Positions 24,294 to 39,018 of a DNA stretch of 64,000 bases are shown here, piece after piece; positions within the stretch are counted from its first letter, which is position 1, and every line of letters begins with the position of its first letter. The DNA is from Strigamia acuminata (taxonomy: Eukaryota > Arthropoda > Chilopoda > Geophilomorpha > Linotaeniidae): the NCBI GenBank assembly GCA_949358305.1, contig OX442323.1, positions 9,548,001 through 9,612,000 of the forward strand. The letters run 5' to 3'. The notes under the pieces were generated by a model. That model saw only the letters and a program-made list of their open reading frames with translations. It had not been told where the DNA came from and ran no database searches. Both the position numbers and the translations under genes were made by a program.

Positions 24294-24840
24294 GGCTCCC
24301 TGCAACTCACAAGTCAATTTCGTTTCCTTAATTTCTCTTTTCTTTCTATTTCTTTCTGTTTGTTTGAATTCTTTTTTTGTTTTCTTTTTTTCTTTACCCG
24401 TTTTGCTCGTTCGGCTGCTCGGCGCGGGGAAATGGCGTCTGGCAATGCGCAGGTGAGTTTCCAGGTAAGTCAACCCGTGCGCAGTAGTGCGTCACCCGCA
24501 TGTCGATCGATAAGCGCTCGTGCCCCCATCAATTGACAACACGCTGCTTTTTTGCAATTCAACTTTCCCCGTTCGCAGTGGACGGGTCGGATCGATTTCT
24601 CTCAACTTTCCGCTCGTCAATTCAATTCAATTCAATTCAATTCGACGAGACTCGGGCTCGTTGATGTCGATGGCAGATGAAAAAGAATTAAACATTCTTC
24701 CTTCGATTTGACACTTTATTTATTCTTTTTAAACACTTATTCAAAATTGAATTAAAGGACCCCTACCGTTGCCACGGTAACGACGTGTCGTGTGTAGTGA
24801 CGTCACTTCCTATTGGTGGAAACCGATCACGTGGCACAAA
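24294..24840. promoter_or_regulatory. FOXJ1/TVP23 divergent promoter region
   Basis: 547 nt between divergent start codons. Near TVP23 it packs an X-box (24768-24781), a 12-bp palindromic CRE AGTGACGTCACT (24796-24807), an ETS-like CTTCCT, an inverted CCAAT (ATTGG, 24811-24815) and an E-box CACGTG (about 24828). A (TTCAA)n tract lies at about 24618-24642. Confidence 0.6.
24768..24781. promoter_or_regulatory. RFX X-box between FOXJ1 and TVP23
   Basis: GTTGCCACGGTAAC is an inverted-repeat X-box with one central mismatch to GTTGCCATGGTAAC. It is 60 nt upstream of the TVP23 ATG and 475 nt upstream of the FOXJ1 ATG. FOXJ1 is the likelier target given its ciliary role. Confidence 0.65.
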
Positions 24841-25768
<928 letters not shown>

Positions 25769-25886
25769 TACTTGTTCTGTCTCTTTTTACCGGATGTAAA
25801 AGCCTGGAAATAAATCTAAGGAGCTTAAACACACCAATCGCAACAAATCACATTTTTAGTATTTTTGATAATAATAATAATTAATA

Positions 25887-26597
25887 ATGCTGCCATACTT
25901 GAAAAGTGTTCCGTTCGTGGCGATCGCGGCTGTTTCGTTCGTGGTGACGTGCGAAGTCGTTTATTACGCGATTCGGAGGTGGAACCGAGAAAAAGGCGAT
26001 AAAAAGGCACGAAAAGCGGAAGCAGTGGACGTGAACGAAGTGATTTTTTTCCCGGACTCGAGCGTCGCGAGTAAAAGCGAAAAGTTGAACGGCGCCAACG
26101 GCGCCAACAGCCTGAGTCGACTCATCCGTCATTTGTCGAGCAGCGAACGGACCCTGGATTTGTGTCTCTACATCTTCTCTTGCAATTGTTTGTGTAAAGT
26201 GGTGGAAAAAGTGCGCGGCAAAGGCGCTCGAGTTCGTGTCATCGTGGACGAATCGCAAAGCGAGGCGTCCGGCTCCCAAATCGCGGCTTTGCGGGCCAGA
26301 GGCGAGTTTTAAGAAATTAATTTAATTTATTAAATTTATTAAATTTCATTAAATTTCATTCTCGCAGGCATTTGGGTGCGAACGTCCAAGTTGAGCCCTT
26401 ACTTGATGCATCACAAGTTCGCCATCGTGGACGGCCAGCTTCTCATCAACGGTTCGCTCAACTGGACGCGGCAGGCGGTGGTGGGCAACCGCGAAAATGT
26501 GCTCGTCACGAATAACGCCGACGTGGTGCGCCAATACGCCGACGAATTCGAACAACTCTGGCAACTTTACGATCCAAGAAGTAACAAAGACATTTAG
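25887..26597 (+). CDS. PLD6: Mitochondrial phospholipase D / piRNA endonuclease (Zucchini)
   Basis: Outer-mitochondrial-membrane HKD enzyme that makes piRNA 5' ends and acts on cardiolipin in some systems. Two exons (25887-26301, 26368-26597), 214 aa. An N-terminal signal anchor (VPFVAIAAVSFVVTCEVVYYA) is followed by a basic linker and the single HKD motif HHKFAIVDGQLLINGSLNWT, as expected for a homodimeric half-PLD. The zinc-binding CCCH part appears as CLYIFSCNCLC. The intron uses a GC donor (AGAG|gcgagt). The stop TAG (26595-26597) overlaps the PTCD1 stop on the other strand. Confidence 0.94.
26302..26367 (+). other. GC-AG intron in PLD6
   Basis: Only the join at 26301/26368 gives LRARGIWVRTS leading to the HKD motif. 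The alternative GT donor four bases downstream shifts the frame. Confidence 0.8.
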
Positions 26598-28898
26598 TTT
26601 CGATCCTCTTTTATTGTTTTCTTTTTTAAGTGAACTCGCGCTAACAAGGGCGGCGAGCTCATTTTAGCCCTGCTTAACCATTTTTCATAATAAATAAGAA
26701 ATTGTCGAAAATCGTCCTTCCGGTACTGAGTCAGCGGGTTCCCACGAACAATGTTTTTCTCCTGAAAGCAAAACAATGGTTTTTGGTCAATTAATCAACT
26801 TGTTCTGAATTGTATTCAATGTTAACCTCGTCGCTCATTCTCTTCTTAAAGCGCTCTATGGATTTGCCGATTTTCTGCAGCAGTCGCGCTTCCACCTCGA
26901 TTTGTTCATCGAGCATGAGTTGAAGGAGCCTCGACACGTAATACCAGTCGTGTTTGAAACACACGTTCGACACCAGAGCGTCGATTATTTGGATGTTGGG
27001 TCGAAAACCTGCCGACTAATATGCAAATATTTTATTCCTAATTCGTCCGCTATTTATTCGCGCGCGCACGTACGTTCATCGATTGGAGGAAGTGCACGCA
27101 GTCGCCTCTCTTCCTGCATCCGATCGCCAGCGTCCCGAACGTCATGATGTCGGGTAAAACGCCCATCGCCGTCATCCGCTCAAATGCATCCTGAACATTT
27201 TTAAGTTTTAAGTTTTTTAAATTTTTAAAAAATTGGTTCGGTTCATTACCCGAGCGCCCGAGAGGTCTTCTCGGTAAATTCGTTTTTTGATGAGCACGTT
27301 GAAGATGGCCACGTCGGGTTTGACTCGCAGCTCGTTCATCAAAGACAACAACTTTTCTTCCTTTTGGCTGCTGGATTCGGCGATTTGCAGCAAAAGAGCA
27401 AAAGTCTTCACGTTTGGTTGTATCCGGTTTTGGTGCATGTGCTTCAAAAAGCCCTCCGCGTCGTCGAACACTTTCAACCTGAACAGAGAAGACAAACCAA
27501 GTAAGATTGAGAAATAATTTGATGAGAAAAAATAGATTTTGTTTGCAGGTGCTCGTGCTCACCGATCTTCGGCCGTTTGCAACTCATTTTCCACTTTGAC
27601 AGCAACGACGCTCTTCTCGTCCCCACTCGAGATGAGCGGAGCGTCGTCCGCTCCTCCTCCGGACTCCAGACCTCGCATCTGCTCCGAACCAACTCCGCAG
27701 TCGCGCGTGATTCGCAAGAGTAAGTTGTAGGAAAAAACGTCGGGTTGTCTTTGTTCGCCGCCGAGGTATTTGCGCCACAACTAAAATAGTGGCAAATTAA
27801 AATGCAACTTGCAATTTATTGCTTCCATTTTTCTTCTCTTCTCCATTACCAGAAGCGCTTTCCCGAAACCCATCTCTCGATCGGACGCGCACGCCATGAG
27901 TAAGAAATTGAGGGTCTGCGAGTGGAAAGTGTGACCGTCTTCCAGCATTTCGTCGGCAACTTGGAAAGCCGACCACAAATCGCCGCTCAGCCCGAACGCT
28001 GCGAAGAAGAAGCGGCAAAATGAAAACACAAATAAACCAAGTTATTTCTCACTCACCTTTGATCATGGCGTGGTAATTTGTGGTGTTGAGCGTCTCTCCT
28101 TTGCTCTTGATCTTGTCGCGCAGGAACGACGCTCGGCGCAGAGCTTCGACCTTGTCCGCCGAATTGGCGCACGCGTTAAACAGACTCGTGTAAGTCGCCG
28201 CGTCCGGCTTCAAAGCGCGTTCAGTCATCTGCGAATTAGTGATCAATTAGTATCGAGGTCGGGTTGAGCGCAAACCGTTCGTTATCCTCCACCTGACGAT
28301 AGAGTTTAAACGCCATTTCTATTTGTCCTAAGCGTCCAAAAGCGCCCAGGAGGAGATTGTAAGCGAACGCCGACGGTTTGATGTTTTCCTCCTGGATCAT
28401 CGTCACGTTGACCACGTCCACCGCTTCTTGGTACTGGTTAAAGTTCATTAATTCCATTAATTAATAAATCGAGGTAACGATTGTACTTTTTTCTACTTTT
28501 CCTTCGGCCAGTAATTGTTTAATTAATTCCGGATAGTTCGTTCGGATAAGTCCCGTTTTGCTTTCGGGCACGTACTCGATGCCCTCGTCCTTGACCCCCG
28601 CAGATTCCTCCGGAGGAAAGTGCACTTTTTCGCCGCCCTCGTCGGGAATCAGAAGACCGAACTCGTCCGAGCGAGTTGCGTCCATCACGTTTCCTTCTTC
28701 GTCGAAGAATTTGTGTTGATCGGGGATTAAGTTTTTCCTCGTCAATTCCACCGCACCGGGGTACGTTTGACGGGCAAACGCCACTTTGGCACGCGTGTGC
28801 ACGCACCTTTTCGCCATTCGGTCTACCAAAACACGCCCGATCGTGAAATTGCACCGCATCGCGAGTCTGTTCGCGATGTTAGCCACGGAGGCCGCCAT
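26594..28898 (-). CDS. PTCD1: Pentatricopeptide repeat protein PTCD1
   Basis: Mitochondrial RNA-binding PPR protein, linked in humans to leucine tRNA and 16S rRNA processing. ATG 28896-28898 (MAASVANIANRLAMRCNF) with a basic presequence-like N-terminus. About nine exons carry PPR units: SAFAYNLLLGAFGRLGQIEM, DAATYTSLFNACANSADKVE, HSQTLNFLLMACASDREMGF, DVFSYNLLLRITRDCGVGS, DVAIFNVLIKKR and DIMTFGTLAIGCRKRGDCVH. The C-terminal exon has QYRKDDFRQFLIYYEKWLSR, matching the end of human PTCD1. Stop TAA is 26594-26596. The coding end overlaps PLD6 by 4 nt. It is head-to-head with the zinc-finger gene. Confidence 0.88.
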
Positions 28899-29121
28899 TT
28901 TGCACTAAAACTTTTGGGCGCGGCGCACTCTGACGTTGAACGAGAGAAGTATAAAATGACAAGTAGCCTTGAAGTTGGCTGATGCGGAGGGAATGAAAGG
29001 GTGCGAATTGTGATCGCGAACAGGTCAGTTGTGACGCTATTTATTAAATGAAAATGGATGAGACGAGAATGTGCAATGAGATGAGTGTTGTTGGTGAATT
29101 GCAGATGCAGTAGTGGCGGCC

Positions 29122-30292
29122 ATGCTTCTCGCGCCTTCGGACATCCAGTTCCTCCGTGTGGGCGCCACGGATTTGGGCGATTTGGGCGACCTGAGCAAAG
29201 ACTATGTGGTGTCCAACTTCGCCCTGCCCAAGCTGCAGGTGGCCGGCAAGGACGGCGCGTGGTTCGCGCTCAACAACAGTCTGCTGCACATCGTGCGCGA
29301 GCTCGAGCGACTCGGCAAGTGCGACCGCGTCAAAGTGGACGTGGTGTCCTTGAGCAAAGTTCCCGCCACCGTGCAGCGCGGCATGGTCGTTCAACCACAA
29401 GCAGCACCCAACGCTAACGTGAACGACAATTGCAAGACTCCAGGTGAGTTGTACAAAAAGTCGATGAGTGAGTGAATGAACGAGCGAGCGAAAGCGCCGC
29501 GAAAATCGCCGCGAGAAATGGACTCGTCCACTGCGCCATGATGCAGTAAAGCGAGTTTCCTTCCACCTCGGCCGATTCCCGTTTCCCGTTTCAAAACATC
29601 TGTCACGTGCGAATCTCGACAATCATTGATGAAAATCCGCTGGCTCCCGCTGCTCACTCATCAACACAATTTTCATTTTCATTTTAATTTCGCCCTCTTC
29701 GTTTTGTCCACTTTTGGCTTTTTTTTCAAGCACGGTGCAGTTTTTCAATTAAATTACATTAAATTAAATTAAGTTAAATTAAATTAAATTAAATTCGTTC
29801 TTGTAGATCCGAGCAGAGAAACGAAACGAGGTTACGAGAAACTGCCCGACCGCACTTTGGATGAAGGCAAAACGGATGCGACGGACGACGACGACGATTG
29901 CAGCTCGTCCGACGGCTCGGATGAGGCTGCGGAGCGCGTCAATTCGGACAGCGAGAGCGACGACCAAGGCAATTGGAAAAGAAAAAGAAATTGAAAAAAA
30001 TAATCATTTTTTTTCTATTTGATTGACAGATGAGGATCTGACGTGCAATGTTTGCGACCGGTCGTTTGGCAGCACGCGGCTGTTGGCCCGCCATCAACAG
30101 AAGCGGCGCCATTTCGCGTGCTCGGTGTGCGAGTCGCTTTTCTCTTCGTTGATCATGCTGGAGCATCACAAGGAAGAGTACGACCATTGGTCCGAGGACG
30201 AAGGAGATTCGCAGGACAGCGAGGACGAGGACGACGATGCGGACGACGAGGCCGGAACGAAGAAGAGCGAGGAAATGGAAAGACTGCTTTGA
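29122..30292 (+). CDS. Uncharacterised two-finger C2H2 protein
   Basis: Three exons (29122-29441, about 29806-29968, 30030-30292). I do not recognise the family. It starts MLLAPSDIQFLRVGATDLGD after a short 5' UTR exon join. A mini-frame ATG-CAG-TAG lies just upstream. The N-terminal about 95 residues look like a small folded domain (DYVVSNFALPKLQVAGKDGA, HIVRELERLGKCDRVKVDVV). An acidic Asp/Ser linker is followed by two C2H2 fingers (CNVCDRSFGSTRLLARH, CSVCESLFSSLIMLEHH) with long His-His spacing, then a very acidic tail (DSQDSEDEDDDADDEAG). The likely role is nuclear and nucleic-acid or histone binding, by inference only. The second intron uses a GC donor. Confidence 0.75.
29969..30029 (+). 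other. GC-AG intron in the zinc-finger gene
   Basis: The 61-nt intron contains no GT at all. The exon ends CAAG and the intron starts gcaatt, ending ttgacag. The join gives DDQDEDLTCNVC. Confidence 0.75.
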
Positions 30293-32593
<2,301 letters not shown>

Positions 32594-33237
32594 AATTTCG
32601 GATCGAGCCACGAGCATCCGATTCTATTTGATTTGACTTGACTTAACATCGGCCCGAAGGAGCTTAACTCGGTGAAACAATGAGATTATTATTATTATTG
32701 TTATAATTTTTATTGTATAATTGTTTTTGAGTATTTTTTTGTGACGTGTGTCCACTCTGCAGACAAAAAGACCGTTTTTACGTGTATAATATTTTTATTG
32801 TCATTAATAGTATCGTTACGTTTGCGGCGCCATGTCTGCCGATACTTCTTATCACGATTCGAACAAATAAGTCACAAAACATTGTACCATAGCGAACAAA
32901 AAGAAACGTTTGGTTTATTTTCAAATATTTCGTTGTCAATTTTTCTTTGCTTTTAAAGCACTCAAATCGTGTTGATCGTGCAGCTAGAACAAACTTATTG
33001 ATTGATTGATTAATTAATTCTTAATAATTGTGCATGTCGTTCTTTAATTGATGAACATTAAAGTTTTTCCCCATTTTTTTTTCTTATTTTTTAAAGAAAA
33101 AGCAAAAAAACGAAAAAACTTTGTCAATATTTGTATTTTATTTCAACACAACAGAAAATCCAAACTAGTCTTAAGGAACAAACGTGCTTTACATTGAATT
33201 GAATTATCACTAAATCCTATTATCTAGTCTTTCTAGA
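32594..33237. other. Convergent 3' UTRs of TMEM184 and NDUFAB1
   Basis: AT-rich, with no gene seen. (ATT)n at 32686-32700, and poly(A)-type signals on both strands. Confidence 0.5.
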
Positions 33238-34102
<865 letters not shown>

Positions 34103-34317
34103 TTTGTGAGAGCAACTTGGCCGATTCGGCGTCAGATGGCGAAATGCAATGACATCATTTGCAAAATGGCCGCTTCGGGACGTGCAGGGAGTATATCCGG
34201 TTGAGTTTTACAGCATTGAACGCTTGTTTCTCGCTTTTTGCCACCCGTCTCGATCGCCAAACGCCCGCATTCAGCTATGCAGTGTCTTCGAGTCGATGGT
34301 GAAATGAGAATGAAATA

Positions 34318-37300
34318 ATGGAAACGCTGAAACTGAACGAAACCGAGCAACAATACTACGCTGAACTCTTCTCCGCTTGCGATGCGGAAAATGTAGGCAA
34401 AATACCCGGAGCCAAAGCTTATGATTTATTTGTGGGAGCCGATTTACCTCCTGAACTGATCAATCAGGTGAATAATAATAATCGAATAAGAAAAAGAAAA
34501 AAAGAACAACCCATTTCCTCAATAAGTGAATATAGGTTCAATTGAAATTGTAAATCAACTTTTAATATTCCGCTTCCGGTTGGGAGTCGGGAGTCGATAC
34601 TGAATTACTGAATTACTGAATTACTGAATTACTGATGCCGATGCTGATGCGATCAAATTTATTTGTTTCTTCTTAGATTATTGAACTGTGTGGTGCAAAA
34701 CGTTTGGGATATTTCGGAAGAAGTCAGTTTTACGTCGCCTTAAAACTGATTGCAGCTGCACAGAGTCGACTTCCACTCGATAGCTTTAACTCAGGTTAGA
34801 TCAAATCAAATCAAATCAAATCAAATCAATCAATCAAATCAAAAATATTAGAAAAAGAAATTTGATGCAGTTTTCTTTGAAATAGGGTTCGAAATTCCAC
34901 TACCAAATTTTCAAAAATCGAGTGATTTAGGTAATTTGAGATTGATTGATTGGTTTTTTAAGTTTAATTGAAATTTCGTTTATGTTTTAGATAAAAGGAG
35001 ATCATCGCAGCCAAATTCAATGTACGCTTCGATTTTAAATTCATCGAGTTTAGATGACGATTTAATTCAATTACAGGAAAGGTAAAGTGACACCGCTTTT
35101 GACATGCGTGATACGAAACATTCTAATGATGTAATTGGAGATGTAATTTTTGTAAATTTTGTTTTCTATTTGAAGGAAGAGTAATCAAATCGCGAGTCAA
35201 ATGCCTCTGCCACCGCCTCCTGCCAAAGTGCGAGCCAATTCGCTTCAGAGGCCAACTAGTCTATTCAGCGAGGTGAAAGAAAATGAAACAAAACGAAATT
35301 GTTGATGAGTTAATTTGAAATGATTTGGTTTTAGATGAGGCAAGCGTCGGACGATTCGGGGGAGAGTTCTCCGAGTGAGGGACCCACGTCCGTTCAGATG
35401 CCGCCGAGCGTCCACCAAGCGGCGCCCACCAACAACGTGAATTCTCAAGGTTGATATTGCTAAATTAATCAATCAATCAAAACAATTAATGGATAATTAA
35501 TAGGTTCAGGTGCGCCGCAAATGTGGGACCAGTGCGACGAGGATCGCCAGTTGCTCGGAACGGAGGAGGACAGCAGCGATCGGCATTCGAGCGACGACGA
35601 GATCGACATTTGGACGATCAGCGACGAACAACGAGAATATTACACGAATCAATTCAAATTGATGCAGTCGGATTTGTCCGGTTTTTTGTCCGGTAGGAAA
35701 ACAATTGAAATTGGAAATTGGAAATTGGAAATGTGACTTATTTATTTATTTGTTTGTCATTTAGGTCCCGTGGCGAAAGATTTCTTCGAGAAATCCAAAC
35801 TGCCGGTCAAAGAATTGTCTCTAATATGGTGATTTAGAAATGTCAATTAAAAGTGCTGAATTTATGATTCGAATTTGTTTTCTTTCTGAAATGCAGGCAA
35901 TTGTCGGATGTAAACAAAGATGGGGCGCTTTCTCTAGAAGAATTTTACACGGCTATGCATCTTGTCGTGTTGAGACGAAACAATATCGAATTGCCGAGTG
36001 TTTTACCGCCATCTCTCGTTCCGAAAATCGGTAGGAAAGCAATTTTGAAGTGATATTGTTTGTTTAAAAAGTGTGCATTTGTAGATGGACATTACATTGG
36101 AGCCGGACAGCGAGTGGCGCCTGCAGGTGCAGACAGCCCGATTGCGTCGCCGGTTGAGTCAAACAAAGAGGTTCGATGAGTTTTCACTCACGTGGTGTTT
36201 AGAAACGTAAAGTAGCAAGAGAGTAAAAAGCGGCAATTCAGCCCGAAAAATTTGAGTAATGAATTTAGACTTTAGATTTTAGAATTTAATGATGAATTGT
36301 TTAGAATAATAGCGAGCCCACTGTTGATGTAAAAAGGCAAGTTTGGTTGTTATTATTTTGTTCCAGTGGACACGGTTTAACGAATCCCCAACAAGTACGT
36401 TATCTTCTCCCGGTGTCAAGCCCGTCAACTTTGACTTCCAGAAAACTGCTGTTCAGCAGGTCGGTGCAGATGATGTCAAGGGCATTGATTGATAAATTGA
36501 TAATAATGTTAATGATAATATACAAAAAGGCTTAGCAAATTAAATTAAAATTGTTTGTTTGTCGAGCGAGCGAAGACGTTTATTTTCTTTTATTTTTCAT
36601 TTTCGCTTTGATTTTCCGTGGTAAATGGAGCTGACTTGCCGCTTTAGGATGAAGCTGACAATTATCACTTGATTCATTTATTGATTTAATTATTTTCTTT
36701 GACATTTCTTTTGTTCTGGTTGTCGTTTATGCTTTTATTTATAACTTAGTGCCGAGTGAAGTATTTGATTTTAATTTAAATTGTTCCTTTTTATTTATTA
36801 CTTTTGTTTCTCTCTTTTCGTTTTATTCTACAGAAATGTTTTTTTTCCTTCCTTTTTAGGATCCAAAGATTTTCCATCCGGTCGCGGTGCGAGCCTCGCC
36901 CGATAGTCAAGTGTTGCTGGATGAAAGGGAACTGACAGGTTAGAATTAGAATTAGGTGGTACAAACATTAAACGTCGTTGATGTTTATTGAACAGAATCG
37001 TCGAGTTACGAAGCGTTGAACGAACAACTGAGAAGTCCCACGAAGAGACTCAGCACATCCGAGTCTTTGGAGTTGAAAAGTGGAGTTTTAGCTCAATCTG
37101 CTATCCAGAGACCGATTCCCAAGAAACCCACGAGTAAATGAAGAAATAAAAAAAATTCAATCATTTTATTTGATTTTATTTTATTTGATTTCTTTTCGAA
37201 AGTGCCCGGACCAGGAGCGATTCCGCCGCCGCCGCCGCCAGTTCAGCAGACCGGAGCGGGCGACACCGAACCGAATATTCCATTTGCTTCGAGGTAACGA

Positions 37301-38474
37301 GTCTTTTAACGCGTCCTTTTGCGAAATATGAAATATTTACGTTTCAGTTGTTATTCCACAAACTCTAGCGCGTTCTCAACGTCGACGTCGACGTCGACGT
37401 CGCTTCCACAGGGGCCCAAGAAAGAACCGCCGCCGCCGCCGCCGCCTCGACCAAAGAAAAATCATTCTCGCAGCGCGTCACTCGATTTAAATCGATTGGG
37501 TTGGTTTTGAGATACAATTCAGTAAATGTTGATTTGTTAACTGCGTTCGTTCACTGTTTAGGTGCTCCACCGGCCGTTCCACCTCGCGTGTCTCCCAGTT
37601 CAGTGAGTTTCGCTTGTAAATTGATTAATTGATTGAATTGGTTAATGAGTTAACTAACGTGCACGCGATTAACTAAAGAGAAAAAATGAGTGCAATTGGG
37701 ATTAATAAGTAGTGAGGTTTGCTCGTCCCGTCCCAGATAGTGCCCAAGAAATTGGTATGTCAAAAGAGTGTTCCCGATGTTGGTTCTGCGTTTGCCGATT
37801 ATTCCCCTCTTGTCTTCGAATTGGCCGCACAAACCACCGACGCTGTCCCGTTGAAGGTAGTCCAAGTCAGTAATCTCTCCCGCACCCCTTAGACGCATGC
37901 TGCTAGTGTTAGCTTAGAATTCTACTAATCCTAGTATGGTTGTGTAATGGTGAATTTCACAACTGTACTGAAATTGGTGTTTTCTCACATTTTCTTTCCT
38001 TATTTTCAGGCCGGAGCGTTTGAAGTTTATAAACGGCCCGAGTCGAGTCGAGCCGTCACGTCTAACTTTAAGGTTTGCCAAGAATAATTTGATTTGTATT
38101 CTAGCCGCATGTTTAAGTTATTCGTTTTGCAGAGTCCCGAAACGGCAGTAAATAACGAAGTGAATTCGGGAGAAAAAACGCACGACGAGTTTGTGAATGA
38201 AAAATGGAGCGCGAAGCAACTGCCAAGCAGGTATAGATAATAGAATAAATAGATAACTGAATTGGATTTGGCAATTATTAAAATGTCTTCAAAATGTGTT
38301 CAATCAAGTTGCAGCGTTAAAACGAGTCTTCGCTCAACGATCCGTCAACAGCGGGAAGAGAATACGATGCTATTGAGGCTGAACGGCGAGTTGAATCAAG
38401 AGTTACTCGAAGTGATGGAAGAAAGAATCGCGTTGGAAATTCAATTGGAACACTTGAAACCGTTTCCGGCCTGA
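34318..38474 (+). CDS. REPS1: RalBP1-associated EH-domain protein (REPS1/REPS2)
   Basis: Endocytic adaptor connecting Ral/RalBP1 to clathrin machinery. ATG 34318 gives [22 protein letters not shown] domain 1 covers about residues 1-95 ([21 protein letters not shown]), and EH domain 2 is at about 35600-36035 with an EF-hand loop [13 protein letters not shown] and the family [13 protein letters not shown]. Next come [20 protein letters not shown] and [20 protein letters not shown], Pro-rich SH3-ligand blocks ([21 protein letters not shown]) and a C-terminal coiled coil ([20 protein letters not shown]), the RalBP1-binding region in REPS1. About twenty exons, including an 18-nt microexon (37737-37754). 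The stop TGA is 38472-38474. It is the pro-orthologue of REPS1/2. Confidence 0.92.
34601..34635. repeat. ACTGAATT tandem repeat in the first REPS intron
   Basis: Four copies of an 8-nt unit (GAATTACT) followed by a GATGCC/GATGCT pair. Confidence 0.75.
37737..37754 (+). other. 18-nt microexon in REPS
   Basis: Flanked by cgtcccag and gtatgt, it is in phase 0 and encodes IVPKKL between SPSS and AGAFEVYK. It lies in an otherwise empty stretch of about 400 nt, so inclusion may be regulated. Confidence 0.6.
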
Positions 38475-39018
38475 TCGAGTCTCATTTATTTAATTTTTTT
38501 CATTTCTATCCATTCGGCGCGAATGCAGTTTAAATTTAATAATTTAATAATTTTCCATTTCCGCTCAGTTGTTTCGTGTTTGAAATGTTTTGCGAGGCTG
38601 AATCGTGGTTTCAAATTGTATTTACTTTTGGATTTTCGCCGAAATAATTGTGTTTTTGTATGTGTGTGCGCGTGGGGAGGGGGGGGGAGGAAATGCAATT
38701 AATTAGTCCGTGCTTTATAAAAGGTTTTCGCTCACAATTTTTCTTTTCTAGTTTAATTTTTGTAAGCCAAGGTGTTTTGTTTTCAACAGCATTCCATCGT
38801 TTATTTGTATAGGTTGTGAGGCCGAATGTGATAAAATAAGAATGAATGAAATAATATTAATTTTGTGTAGAAAAGGATAACAAAAAAATATATATGTATA
38901 TAATACACACACGTATATTTTAAACGTTTCTCGAGTTTATCATTCCGACCCGACACAACGAATTTTCTCCGCCATTTTTATAATAAATCCGACAGCAACT
39001 TTTTGCTATCGGCACTGG
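38475..39018. other. REPS 3' UTR and ACAT1 promoter region
   Basis: No gene seen. A GGGGAGGGGGGGGG run lies near 38675-38690 and TATATGTATATA near 38889-38901. CCGCCATTTT at about 38970 is a YY1-like site before ACAT1. Confidence 0.5.

Noticed and set aside
24291-24473. FOXJ1 start 60 codons further upstream
   Set aside because: The upstream frame is Lys/Glu-rich low-complexity sequence. The internal ATG (MLTTEHG) fits better as the start.
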